From Chryseobacterium sp. (lineage in GTDB: Bacteria; Bacteroidota; Bacteroidia; Flavobacteriales; Weeksellaceae), in the NCBI GenBank assembly GCA_030146295.1, contig JASLCD010000095.1, forward strand, positions 1-14,180: 14,180 bases of DNA, in the 5' to 3' direction. Made by a program: the position numbers and the translations under genes. Positions 6,473 to 13,307 of this stretch are shown here, one piece after another. The stretch's first letter is position 1. Each line of letters begins with the position of its first letter. The notes under the pieces are model-generated. The model saw only the letters and a program-made list of their open reading frames with translations, searched no databases and was not told where the DNA came from.

Positions 6473-9371
6473 ATTCAGGCTTATCATCAGTAAGTTCAAA
6501 GCCCCAGTCTTTTCCTTTTTGGGTGGCTGGAACCCCTTTTGTCATCCAGGCCGGAGCTTTAGCACCTTTAAGATAATAATCAAAAAACTGCTGTTCACGG
6601 ATTTGGATATCTTTTCTGTTCTGGCGTTTTACCAGATTATGATCGTCCCCGTTATAATTCAGAAGCCACGAAGGTTTTCCGAGACGTCGCAATGCAGTAA
6701 ACATTTCAATTCCCTGATACCAAGGCACGGCTCCATCTTTATCGTTACTCATAATCACTACCGGAGTTTTTACTTTATCAATGGTAAAAAGCGGTGAATT
6801 TTTAATGTAAAGATCCGGTGCTTCCCATAAATTTTTTCCTAACCTGCTTTGTGATTTTTCATACTGAAACTGTCTGTTCATCCCTGAAGTCCATCGGATT
6901 CCTCCATATGCAGAGGTCATGTTAACAACAGGAGCACCACTCCACGCAGCAGCATACATATTGGTATGTGTAATAAGATATGCTACCTGATAGCCACCCC
7001 AGCTTTGTCCCTGAATTCCTACTTTAGCACCATCTACCCATGAGTTTTGCTTCAACTTTTCAACTCCGGAATTAATGTATTCCATTGCAGATTCTCCCGG
7101 GAAACCATCTGTGTAAGAAATATCAGGAGTAAAAACCAGATATCCGTTACTTACAAAATAAGAAATATTCAATCGTGAAGGGGTTGGAGCCGGCGCTACA
7201 TAACGGTTCAGATTATCCGAAAGTTTTTCATAGAAATAGACAATCATTGGATATTTTTTATTCGGATTGAAATCTTCCGGTTTGTATAAAACTCCTGTAG
7301 ACGTATTTCCTTTTGGCGTTGTCCAGTTTACCAGTTCACTAGATCCCCAGTTGTATTGACTTTGCTGTGGATTTGTATTGCTAAGCTTTTGCTGCTCCGA
7401 AAAATCTGATGTTGCAAAAATGTTGGGAGACTCTGTGTACGATTCTTTTACTACAATATATTCTTCAGCATTTTTTGCTTTTTGAAGACTTCTGTATCCC
7501 CATACATTTTCCATCAGAATTTTTACCGGATCAGAATTCGACTGAATGGATGTTTTAAAAATACCATTCGCTTTGGATGTATTATCAAATGCTGACAAAT
7601 AAATGACAGATTTTCGGTTTAAGCTTTTAATATCTTTATCTAAAGTGTAGGTATCAAATGTTATTTTGTTTTTACGTCCCAAGCCATTGGTAATATTTCG
7701 TGGCTTTTTTGAACCATTCAGGAAAAATTCCCAAAGGTCAAAACGATCTCTGATAATCACAGATTCATCTTTATCAGTCCAGGATGCGATGCCATAAGAA
7801 TTTGGGAAATCCGGCATATCAAACTCTTCATCTACAAAAGAAACAGGCAATCCGCTGCTCAATGGAAGTGTTTGTTTTGTTTTTACGTTGTAGCTCAGCC
7901 ATTTCCCTTTTTCTCTATCAAAAATCACAACAAAATTTCCAAGTGGAGATACAGCAACCGAACCATCCAGATTTTTGATAACTTCCGTTCTTTCTCCTGT
8001 TTTATTATCAATAAGGAAGTACGTTTTCTTTGTTGAGCCCTCCCATTGTGAAGAAATTCTGTTGTTCAGACTGGTAATACCTAAAGCAAATTCAGCATTT
8101 CCTTCGTTTACCAATCGCAAAGTATCAAGGTCTTCTCCATCAATGTTTCTAAAGAAGTCCGGTTTTTCTGTCTGCATTACTGCTGCATAAGATTTTTTCA
8201 GATCGTTTTTCAATTCCTTTAGCTGAACTGTTTGCAGATAATCATCTTTATAATTCCAGATATCTACAACCGCATGGTCGTTCGCAATCATCGCAGTATC
8301 TTTTGCGATAGGTCTAGGGGCAACACCAAAATACAATTGCTTCCCGTTTTTGCTGAATAGAGGTAAGCGGTTTTCAGAAATTACCCAGTTCTTTTTCATC
8401 TGAGTATGATCATTGCTTACAACTTCTTTTTTATTTCTTTTAAAATTAAAATAATACAACTGATACAGCTTCACCAAATCATTTTGTGCAGAAGAAGTTC
8501 CCACAAACGCCAATTGATTTCCCTCTTCATCAAATGCCAATTGTGAAAAATCACCTTCCATTTCTGAAACTTGAGTTACAGTTCCTTTTTGCAGATCTAC
8601 AACCTGAACGGTTTGAAGCGCATATTTCTTAGGCTTTGATTTATCAGTATCTTTCTTTTCGGCAGGTTTTTCACCGTCCGAATCCTTGTCTTCTTTTTTA
8701 TCTTTTTTAGGTTTATCTTCAGGTTTCTTGGTCACAAAGACGAGCTGCTTTCCATTTTCACTGAACTCATAACGCACTACATTATCATATGTTGTACTTT
8801 TTCCGTCCAAAAGATTTTGTACAACCAGCTGTAAAGGCTTTACATTTTTATCTTCATCCTTATTTTCGTCTCCATCTTCTTTATCAGAAGCATCATCTGA
8901 AGATTTATCTTTTGTGTTTTCCAGAAGATAAGCCACATAAGAACCTGCTTTTTCAGGAATTTTAAATGATTTTACATTAGGAATTTTCTCTGTTTTATTA
9001 CTTAAAAAATCAACAATTGCAAGGCTGTCTTTTGTTAATTTATTTTTTTTAAGCTTTTTATCTTTTACCGCTTTTATATCTTTATACTGCGGACGGATTT
9101 GAAAAACAGCAAATCTGGAATCATTTGTAAAATCTACTTTTGTTCCTCTTGCAAAATTTTTTGACGTTTTATTCTTAACGGAATATAAAGAAAGGTTAGG
9201 ATTTCCTTCCTGAGCATCCACAGAATAGGCTATCCATTTTCCGTCATTGGAGATTTTTCTAGCACCAATATTTTGCCAACTGTCATAAACAGAGTGGTCT
9301 AAAGGTTTCTTCTGTGCATAGACCCAGCAGGTCATCATGAGCAGAATAAAAACTGTACATTTCAACTTCAT
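6471..9371 (-). CDS. Secreted S9 family (prolyl oligopeptidase/DPP-type) serine peptidase
   Basis: This 966-residue protein has a signal peptide (residues 1-19, cleavage likely VYA before Gln20), a long seven-bladed-propeller-like N-terminal region (about 30-670) and a C-terminal alpha/beta-hydrolase domain (about 680-935). The nucleophile motif GQSWGGY puts the catalytic serine at 790. The acid is probably Asp879 in SNDKDGAVPW (Asp877 is the alternative), and the histidine is 911 in NGDDHNL. Such enzymes remove dipeptides or cleave short peptides in the periplasm or at the outer membrane, in peptide scavenging. The length exceeds classic DPP4-like enzymes, partly because of two highly charged Asp/Glu/Lys-rich insertions near 150-178 and 215-250, probably exposed loops. 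No C-terminal type IX sorting domain is seen, so release beyond the periplasm is unsupported. It diverges from htpG across 150 bases and ends at an 18-bp-stem terminator. Substrate preference is unknown. Confidence 0.93.
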   Translation of the reverse strand: MKLKCTVFILLMMTCWVYAQKKPLDHSVYDSWQNIGARKISNDGKWIAYSVDAQEGNPNLSLYSVKNKTSKNFARGTKVDFTNDSRFAVFQIRPQYKDIKAVKDKKLKKNKLTKDSLAIVDFLSNKTEKIPNVKSFKIPEKAGSYVAYLLENTKDKSSDDASDKEDGDENKDEDKNVKPLQLVVQNLLDGKSTTYDNVVRYEFSENGKQLVFVTKKPEDKPKKDKKEDKDSDGEKPAEKKDTDKSKPKKYALQTVQVVDLQKGTVTQVSEMEGDFSQLAFDEEGNQLAFVGTSSAQNDLVKLYQLYYFNFKRNKKEVVSNDHTQMKKNWVISENRLPLFSKNGKQLYFGVAPRPIAKDTAMIANDHAVVDIWNYKDDYLQTVQLKELKNDLKKSYAAVMQTEKPDFFRNIDGEDLDTLRLVNEGNAEFALGITSLNNRISSQWEGSTKKTYFLIDNKTGERTEVIKNLDGSVAVSPLGNFVVIFDREKGKWLSYNVKTKQTLPLSSGLPVSFVDEEFDMPDFPNSYGIASWTDKDESVIIRDRFDLWEFFLNGSKKPRNITNGLGRKNKITFDTYTLDKDIKSLNRKSVIYLSAFDNTSKANGIFKTSIQSNSDPVKILMENVWGYRSLQKAKNAEEYIVVKESYTESPNIFATSDFSEQQKLSNTNPQQSQYNWGSSELVNWTTPKGNTSTGVLYKPEDFNPNKKYPMIVYFYEKLSDNLNRYVAPAPTPSRLNISYFVSNGYLVFTPDISYTDGFPGESAMEYINSGVEKLKQNSWVDGAKVGIQGQSWGGYQVAYLITHTNMYAAAWSGAPVVNMTSAYGGIRWTSGMNRQFQYEKSQSRLGKNLWEAPDLYIKNSPLFTIDKVKTPVVIMSNDKDGAVPWYQGIEMFTALRRLGKPSWLLNYNGDDHNLVKRQNRKDIQIREQQFFDYYLKGAKAPAWMTKGVPATQKGKDWGFELTDDKPE

Positions 9372-9392
9372 TTTTAAAAAATTTTTAATAAT

Positions 9393-9418
9393 TAAAAGTA
9401 AGATATTTCTTTGACAAA
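9393..9418 (-). promoter_or_regulatory. Possible promoter of the S9 peptidase gene
   Basis: On the minus strand, TACTTTTA (plus positions 9393-9400) matches seven of eight positions of TAnnTTTG, and a TTTG (9415-9418) lies upstream. The 14-base spacing is shorter than expected, so the -33 half is doubtful. The -7 half lies 21 bases before the start codon. Confidence 0.3.
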
Positions 9419-9451
9419 TCCATAGGATAAGACTGTTTCACATTGAAAAAA

Positions 9452-9490
9452 TGCCATTCTGTCACTTTCTTCTGCATGGTATTTTTTTTG
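9452..9490 (+). promoter_or_regulatory. Likely htpG stress-type promoter/operator
   Basis: TGCCATTCTGTCA (9452-9464) is followed after 14 bases by GTATTTTTTTTG (9479-9490). The T-rich part resembles the -7 box of Bacteroidota promoters, and the TTCTG inside the 13-mer falls near the -33 position. The ATG of htpG lies 31 bases downstream. The 13-mer is itself two similar halves, TGCCA and TGTCA, three bases apart. That it responds to heat or protein-folding stress is inferred from the gene it precedes. Confidence 0.5.
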
Positions 9491-9521
9491 AGAAGTATGT
9501 AGAAAAATTAAAATATAAAAT

Positions 9522-11417
9522 ATGATGACTAAAGGAAATATTAATGTATCTGTGGAAAACATTTTTCCGCTTATTAAAAAATTTCTTTACAGTGACCACG
9601 AAATATTCTTAAGAGAATTAATTTCTAATGCTACCGATGCCACTTTAAAATTAAAACATTTAACAAGTATTGGTGAGGCAAAAGTGGAGTATGGAAATCC
9701 GAAACTTGAAGTTAAAATTGATAAAGACCAAAAAACTTTACGTATCATCGATCAGGGTATTGGTATGACTAGTGAAGAGGTTGAAAAATACATCAACCAG
9801 GTTGCTTTTTCAGGCGCTGAAGAGTTTCTGGAAAAATATAAAGATTCTGCGAAAGATTCAGGGATTATCGGACATTTTGGTCTTGGATTCTACTCTGCAT
9901 TTATGGTGGCTGAAAAGGTAGAAATTCTTACAAAGTCTTATAAAGATGAGCCGGCAGTACGATGGATTTGTGATGGAAGTCCGGAGTTTACGCTTGAAGA
10001 AACTACTGATAAAACTGATAGAGGTACAGAAATCATCCTTCATATTGCAGAAGATTCTGTAGAATTTTTAGAAGAAGGAAAAATCCGTGAACTGTTATTA
10101 AAGTATAACAAATTCATGCCTGTTCCCATCAAATTCGGGACAAAAACCCATACTCTTCCGTTACCGGAAGATGCTCCTGAAGATGCTGTAGCTGAGACGG
10201 AAGAGGTAGATAATATCATCAATAATCCGGTTCCTGCATGGACGATTGCTCCAAGCGAACTAACCAACGAGGATTATATGAAGTTTTACCACGAGCTGTA
10301 TCCAATGCAGTTTGAAGAGCCATTATTCAATATCCACCTGAATGTTGACTATCCATTTAATCTTACCGGAGTCCTATTCTTTCCGAAATTGAGCAATAAT
10401 TTAAATATTGACAAAGATAAGATTCAATTATACCAAAACCAGGTATTCGTAACGGATGAAGTAAAAGGGATTGTTCCAGATTTCCTGATGCTTCTGAGAG
10501 GAGTCATTGATTCTCCGGATATTCCGTTGAATGTCTCCCGTTCTTACCTTCAGGCAGATGGAGCCGTAAAGAAAATTTCATCTTACATCACGAAAAAAGT
10601 GGCCGACAAAATGGCTTCTTTAATCAATGAAAACCGTGAAGATTATGAGCAAAAATGGAACGACATTAAGATCGTAATTGAATACGGAATCATTACAGAA
10701 GAAAAATTTGCTGAAAAAGCAGACAAATTCACATTGTATCCTACAACAGACGGTAAATATTTCCTTTGGAATGAATTGACTGAGAAAATAAAACCTATAC
10801 AAACGGATAAAGACAACAAACTGGTGGTATTATATGCTACCAATACTGATGAACAGCACAGCTACATCCAATCTGCAAAGGATAAGGGATATGAAGTTCT
10901 GTTACTAGATTCTCCTATCACTCCCCATGTCATCCAGAAACTGGAAACATCAAAGGAAAATATTTCTTTTGTAAGAGTGGATGCAGATCACATCAACAAC
11001 CTGATCAAAAAAGATGAACCGGTTATTTCAAAGCTGAATGACACTGAAAAGGAATCTTTGAAAAAGAACGTGGAAGAAGCTATTCAGGATACTAAATTCA
11101 CAGTACAGCTTGAAGACCTTGACAGTAATGATGCTCCGTTTACCATTACCCAGCCAGAATTTATGAGAAGAATGAAGGAAATGCAGGCTACAGGCGGTGG
11201 CGGTATGTTCGGAATGGGAGGTTTCCCGGAGATGTACAACCTTGTGGTGAACTCCAACAGTGAGCTTTCTAATCAGATTTTAAAGACAGAAAATACTGAA
11301 GAGAAAGAAAGCCTGATCAAATATGCTCTGGATCTTGCGAAACTTTCTCAAAACTTACTGAAAGGAAAAGATCTTACAGATTTTATACAGAGAAGCTATA
11401 AGCAACTTGAAAAATAA
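9522..11417 (+). CDS. htpG: Molecular chaperone HtpG (bacterial Hsp90)
   Basis: HtpG is the cytosolic dimeric Hsp90 chaperone that uses ATP to remodel client proteins, often with DnaK. The 631-residue length is normal. The N-terminal GHKL ATPase domain (about 1-220) shows FLRELISNATDA (Glu32 for catalysis, Asn36 and Asp39 in the nucleotide pocket), DQGIGM at 77-82 and the lid-associated GHFGLGFYSAFMVA at 117-130. The middle domain (about 230-490) includes the catalytic-loop segment SRSYLQADGAVKKI. The C-terminal dimerisation domain follows and contains a Gly-rich loop (TGGGGMFGMGG) before a conserved YNLVVNSNS segment. The start at 9522 is followed by a second ATG at 9525; either could be used. 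The gene diverges from the S9 peptidase and carries a distinctive bipartite upstream element shared with one other site in the window. A terminator follows at once. Confidence 0.98.
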   Translation: MMTKGNINVSVENIFPLIKKFLYSDHEIFLRELISNATDATLKLKHLTSIGEAKVEYGNPKLEVKIDKDQKTLRIIDQGIGMTSEEVEKYINQVAFSGAEEFLEKYKDSAKDSGIIGHFGLGFYSAFMVAEKVEILTKSYKDEPAVRWICDGSPEFTLEETTDKTDRGTEIILHIAEDSVEFLEEGKIRELLLKYNKFMPVPIKFGTKTHTLPLPEDAPEDAVAETEEVDNIINNPVPAWTIAPSELTNEDYMKFYHELYPMQFEEPLFNIHLNVDYPFNLTGVLFFPKLSNNLNIDKDKIQLYQNQVFVTDEVKGIVPDFLMLLRGVIDSPDIPLNVSRSYLQADGAVKKISSYITKKVADKMASLINENREDYEQKWNDIKIVIEYGIITEEKFAEKADKFTLYPTTDGKYFLWNELTEKIKPIQTDKDNKLVVLYATNTDEQHSYIQSAKDKGYEVLLLDSPITPHVIQKLETSKENISFVRVDADHINNLIKKDEPVISKLNDTEKESLKKNVEEAIQDTKFTVQLEDLDSNDAPFTITQPEFMRRMKEMQATGGGGMFGMGGFPEMYNLVVNSNSELSNQILKTENTEEKESLIKYALDLAKLSQNLLKGKDLTDFIQRSYKQLEK

Positions 11418-11422
11418 TATAC

Positions 11423-11455
11423 AAAAGACTGTTTCATTTTGAAGCAGTCTTTTTT
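11423..11455 (+). terminator. htpG rho-independent terminator
   Basis: AAAAGACTG (11423-11431) pairs with CAGTCTTTT (11445-11453). In RNA the stem continues through a U-G wobble and TTC/GAA pairs to a 5-base loop ATTTT. A T-run to 11455 completes it, beginning 6 bases after the stop. Confidence 0.92.
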
Positions 11456-11722
11456 GTTTAAAAGGGTTCTAAAAATCATCCACAAGTAATTTAAATAAAT
11501 TGAATACTATAATAACCCAAACCTTATAGGTTTTAGAAATATATAAGGTTTAAATTTCTTCTCTTACCACATAATCTTTGATCAATCGGACGTAATTATT
11601 AAACAAGAGACTAATTCGAAGAAAATTTTCAACAATTAAATCAGATAATACTCCTGTTTTTAAGTTTAGTTTCATTTTATCTTAAATCTTATTCTTTAGC
11701 ACCTATTTTTTTCCACTTTTTA

Positions 11723-11762
11723 TTGTACAGCTTATGCTTTTTTGCCATTTTTGTATAAAATG
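11723..11762 (+). promoter_or_regulatory. Probable promoter and autoregulatory operator of the XRE gene
   Basis: TTG at 11723-11725, 20 bases, then CATTTTTG at 11746-11753 fits the Bacteroidota TTG/TAnnTTTG promoter with one mismatch and normal spacing. An inverted repeat, CATTTT (11746-11751) and AAAATG (11757-11762), straddles the -7 box and is a natural operator candidate for the XRE protein encoded just downstream. The transcript would start about 10 bases before the ATG. Confidence 0.45.
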
Positions 11763-11768
11763 TAGGTC

Positions 11769-12161
11769 ATGCAAAAAGAAAAATTACGCGTCATCAGAAA
11801 GCAAAAAGGCTACACTCAACAGCAGGTAGCTGACTTTATCGCAACAGATGTATCTAATTACAGCAGAAAAGAAAGCGGTGATGTGAGGATCGTAAAAGAT
11901 GAATGGGACAAACTTGCCCGTTTTCTGGATGTACCCGTTGAGGACATTTATGAAGAGGAGGAAGCTACAGTAGTTATTAACAATGATCATCCTGTATTTA
12001 ATGACAGATCTTCTTCTGCAGGAGTAATTACTAACCAAAATAACTATGATAATATCCCTGGAGCTATCATTGAAAATCTGCAAAACTTTATTGCTTTATT
12101 AAGAGAGGAGAATGAAAGACTTAAAGAAGAACTGAAAGGTCTCCCCAAAGGAAGAAAATAA
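11769..12161 (+). CDS. XRE-family helix-turn-helix regulator with C-terminal coiled coil
   Basis: This 130-residue protein has an N-terminal Cro/C1-type HTH (about residues 3-60): LRVIRKQKGYTQQQVADFIA is the first helix pair and turn, followed by the recognition-helix region DVSNYSRKESGDVR and a closing WDKLARFLDVPVEDIYE. Residues 65-97 form a polar linker. Residues 98-124 (AIIENLQNFIALLREENERL and beyond) form a Leu-heptad coiled coil that probably dimerises the protein. There is no peptidase or ligand domain. It is a solitary gene, with no toxin, phage or restriction partner adjacent, so it is likelier a chromosomal regulator than a phage repressor. A palindromic site over its promoter suggests autoregulation. 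Its targets cannot be told from the sequence. Confidence 0.9.
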   Translation: MQKEKLRVIRKQKGYTQQQVADFIATDVSNYSRKESGDVRIVKDEWDKLARFLDVPVEDIYEEEEATVVINNDHPVFNDRSSSAGVITNQNNYDNIPGAIIENLQNFIALLREENERLKEELKGLPKGRK

Positions 12162-12188
12162 GACGGTTTGAAACTGTAAAAAATACTG

Positions 12189-12226
12189 GTGTCACTCATA
12201 TGAAGTTATGGAGTGACATTTTTTTG
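12189..12226 (+). terminator. Terminator of the XRE gene
   Basis: TGTCACTC-ATA (12190-12200) pairs with TAT-G-GAGTGACA (12207-12218) with one bulged G, followed by seven T residues to 12225. It starts 27 bases after the XRE stop codon. Confidence 0.85.
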
Positions 12227-12246
12227 TATTAATGTATGCTAATGTC

Positions 12247-12422
12247 TTTAACGCAAAGAATTAATGATCCGAATGTTTTATTTCAGGAGGCAAAGAGTTG
12301 AGACTTTGTCACCGATGAACCTTTATGATGGTAATACGTTCGCTTAAAGAGAATCAATTTCATTGATTTCTCCTCTGCTCCCTTTAAATTATTCAGTATA
12401 CAGGTAAAACCTTTGTGTTAAA
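12247..12422. repeat. MITE-like intergenic repeat with 12-bp terminal inverted repeats
   Basis: TTTAACGCAAAG (12247-12258) and CTTTGTGTTAAA (12411-12422) are reverse complements at 11 of 12 positions and bound a 176-base non-coding element. Inside are a hairpin, GAGAATCAAT with ATTGATTTCTC (12349-12372, one bulged base), and a CAAAG/CTTTG pair. The AACGCAAAG end resembles dispersed intergenic repeats I associate with Flavobacteria. No transposase or clear target-site duplication is visible. It fills most of the gap between the XRE and alkyltransferase-like genes. Confidence 0.55.
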
Positions 12423-12448
12423 AAAAATTGATTTAAATCCTTTGAAAT

Positions 12449-12745
12449 TTACAATTCAGCCAACGGATCCCAGAACAGTTTTTTGAAATTTTTTATCCTA
12501 AGATTTTCCACACTGATTCCTTCTGCTTCCAGCTTAGGCTGAAATTCCGGAACTGATAAAACTCCTGAACTTGATATGACGCGGTGAGCAGGAACATCTT
12601 TCGGGCAGCCACCCATAGCTTTTCCTACATGCCTTGAATGGTTTGGATAGCCAACAGCTTTTGCTATGGCACCATACGTAGAAACTCTTCCTTTGGGAAT
12701 AAGTCTTGCTACTTCATATACCTGTTGTTTGAAAATTTCATCCAT
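12449..12745 (-). CDS. Alkyltransferase-like protein (MGMT family, Cys replaced by Ala)
   Basis: This 98-residue protein is the DNA-binding domain of O6-alkylguanine-DNA alkyltransferase without the N-terminal ribonuclease-H-like domain. Motifs are IPKGRVSTYGAIAKAVG (16-32, including the base-flipping Tyr24), the Arg-finger region HSRHVGKAMGG with Arg39, and PAHRVISSSG at 52-61. In true alkyltransferases this last motif is PCHRV and the Cys accepts the alkyl group; here residue 53 is Ala (codon GCT), so direct alkyl transfer is not expected. Known alkyltransferase-like proteins instead bind alkylated guanine tightly and hand the lesion to nucleotide excision repair; Trp and Ala are both known at this position. 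The gene diverges from a small basic protein gene, with 89 bases between the two starts. Family is firm; repair role follows from the family. Confidence 0.93.
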   Translation of the reverse strand: MDEIFKQQVYEVARLIPKGRVSTYGAIAKAVGYPNHSRHVGKAMGGCPKDVPAHRVISSSGVLSVPEFQPKLEAEGISVENLRIKNFKKLFWDPLAEL

Positions 12746-12784
12746 ATCAAATTGTTATTTTAGCCGGGCATCTTTTTTTTGCAT

Positions 12785-12792
12785 CATTTTTG
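12785..12792 (+). promoter_or_regulatory. Possible -7 box of the small-protein gene
   Basis: CATTTTTG matches seven of eight positions of TAnnTTTG, the same variant as at the XRE gene. It implies a transcript start near 12797-12802, downstream of a TTG at 12790 that would otherwise extend the frame, and so favours the ATG at 12835. No -33 partner is obvious. Confidence 0.3.
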
Positions 12793-12834
12793 AATTCTCT
12801 TACGCTCGGTGATGTTTCATCAAAAGTTAAAGAT

Positions 12835-12981
12835 ATGAAAAAATCATTTTTCAGGCTGTTGAATGCCATTAATAAAAAGGTGCTTCCGAAACTGAGTAAG
12901 AAGGATCCTAATGCTCTGACTAAGGTAGAAAAAGGAATTCTGGCATATCGTTATTTTGTGCTGGTGAATTCTTTGGAGTGA
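12835..12981 (+). CDS. Small basic conserved protein (48 residues)
   Basis: This 48-residue product begins MKKSFFRLLNAINKKVLPKL, contains SKKDPNALTKVEKGILAYRY and ends in FVLVNSLE. It is basic, with an amphipathic N-terminal helix, a short Lys-rich turn and a second aromatic helix. From memory, similar tiny proteins recur across Flavobacteriia and are sometimes mislabelled SsrA-binding protein; the fragment has no SmpB fold, so I give no such name. A longer frame from a TTG at 12790 exists, but its added 15 residues look random and the likely transcript start falls inside it. It has no signal peptide and no membrane helix of sufficient length. It diverges from the alkyltransferase-like gene. 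Function unknown; that it is expressed is inferred from its composition and remembered conservation. Confidence 0.7.
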   Translation: MKKSFFRLLNAINKKVLPKLSKKDPNALTKVEKGILAYRYFVLVNSLE

Positions 12982-12989
12982 GTTTTATT

Positions 12990-13142
12990 TTCCCGCAGAT
13001 CGTACAGATTGTTTTTTGGAGAACGCAAAGGCCCAAGTTCTTTGAATACTATGTGGTGTAAAACGCAGGGGTTTTATCTCATACTGATTCTGCAAACCAG
13101 ACAGATAATATAAAAATTTGTGTAATTTGGGATCTGTAGGAA
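12990..13142. repeat. Degraded MITE-like intergenic repeat
   Basis: TTCCCGCAGATC (12990-13001) and GATCTGTAGGAA (13131-13142) are reverse complements at 10 of 12 positions. Further inward, GTACAGATTGTTTTT and AAAAATTTGTGTAA also partly complement each other. The CCCGCAGATC...CAGATT style is one I associate with dispersed repeats in Chryseobacterium. The interior carries AACGCAAAGGC and a TAAAAC/GTTTTA pair. Confidence 0.45.
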
Positions 13143-13253
13143 TAATGTATATCGATTTACACCTGAATGCTCTTGATAATTTAAATAATCTTAATGGTTC
13201 AAATTATTTTTAGTTTTCAAAACCAATCTATTTTTCAATCATAAAATAAAAAA

Positions 13254-13278
13254 AGCGCTTCAAATGTATTGAAGCGCT
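13254..13278 (-). terminator. Terminator of the DHS-like gene
   Basis: AGCGCTTCAA (13254-13263) and TTGAAGCGCT (13269-13278) form a perfect 10-bp stem around loop ATGTA. On the minus strand the hairpin is followed by a run of seven T residues. It lies 30 bases past the gene's stop. Confidence 0.93.
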
Positions 13279-13307
13279 GTATGGTAATCTCTGATGAGAA
13301 TTTATTC

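Larger units (their letters stand above)
11418..11768. other. 351-base non-coding gap between htpG and the XRE gene
   Basis: After the htpG terminator the region is very AT-rich with no credible open frame. A perfect 10-bp inverted repeat, AAACCTTATA (11519-11528) and TATAAGGTTT (11542-11551), frames a 13-base loop, but it lacks a following T-run, so it is not a standard terminator. The right end carries the XRE gene promoter. Confidence 0.6.
12982..13307. other. 326-base non-coding gap before the DHS-like gene end
   Basis: No credible coding frame is present. The left half (12990-13142) looks like a decayed intergenic repeat and the right end is the terminator at 13254-13278. Between them (13143-13253) the sequence is AT-rich and I see nothing specific in it. 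Confidence 0.6.

Noticed and set aside
6453..6797. Plus-strand open frame of 114 codons
   Set aside because: It begins inside the terminator hairpin and lies antisense to the catalytic domain of the S9 peptidase. It could be transcribed from the 6385 element, but its composition is that of a shadow frame.
11519..11551. 10-bp inverted repeat as a terminator
   Set aside because: It has no T-run on the plus strand after the stem and htpG already has a strong terminator upstream; it is left as an unexplained hairpin.
11769..12161. XRE gene as a phage repressor or toxin-antitoxin antitoxin
   Set aside because: No toxin-like frame, integrase or phage gene is adjacent, and the gene has its own promoter and terminator.
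12242..12301. Short open frame of 19 codons (MSLTQRINDPNVLFQEAKS)
   Set aside because: It overlaps the left end of the MITE-like repeat and is too short to support.
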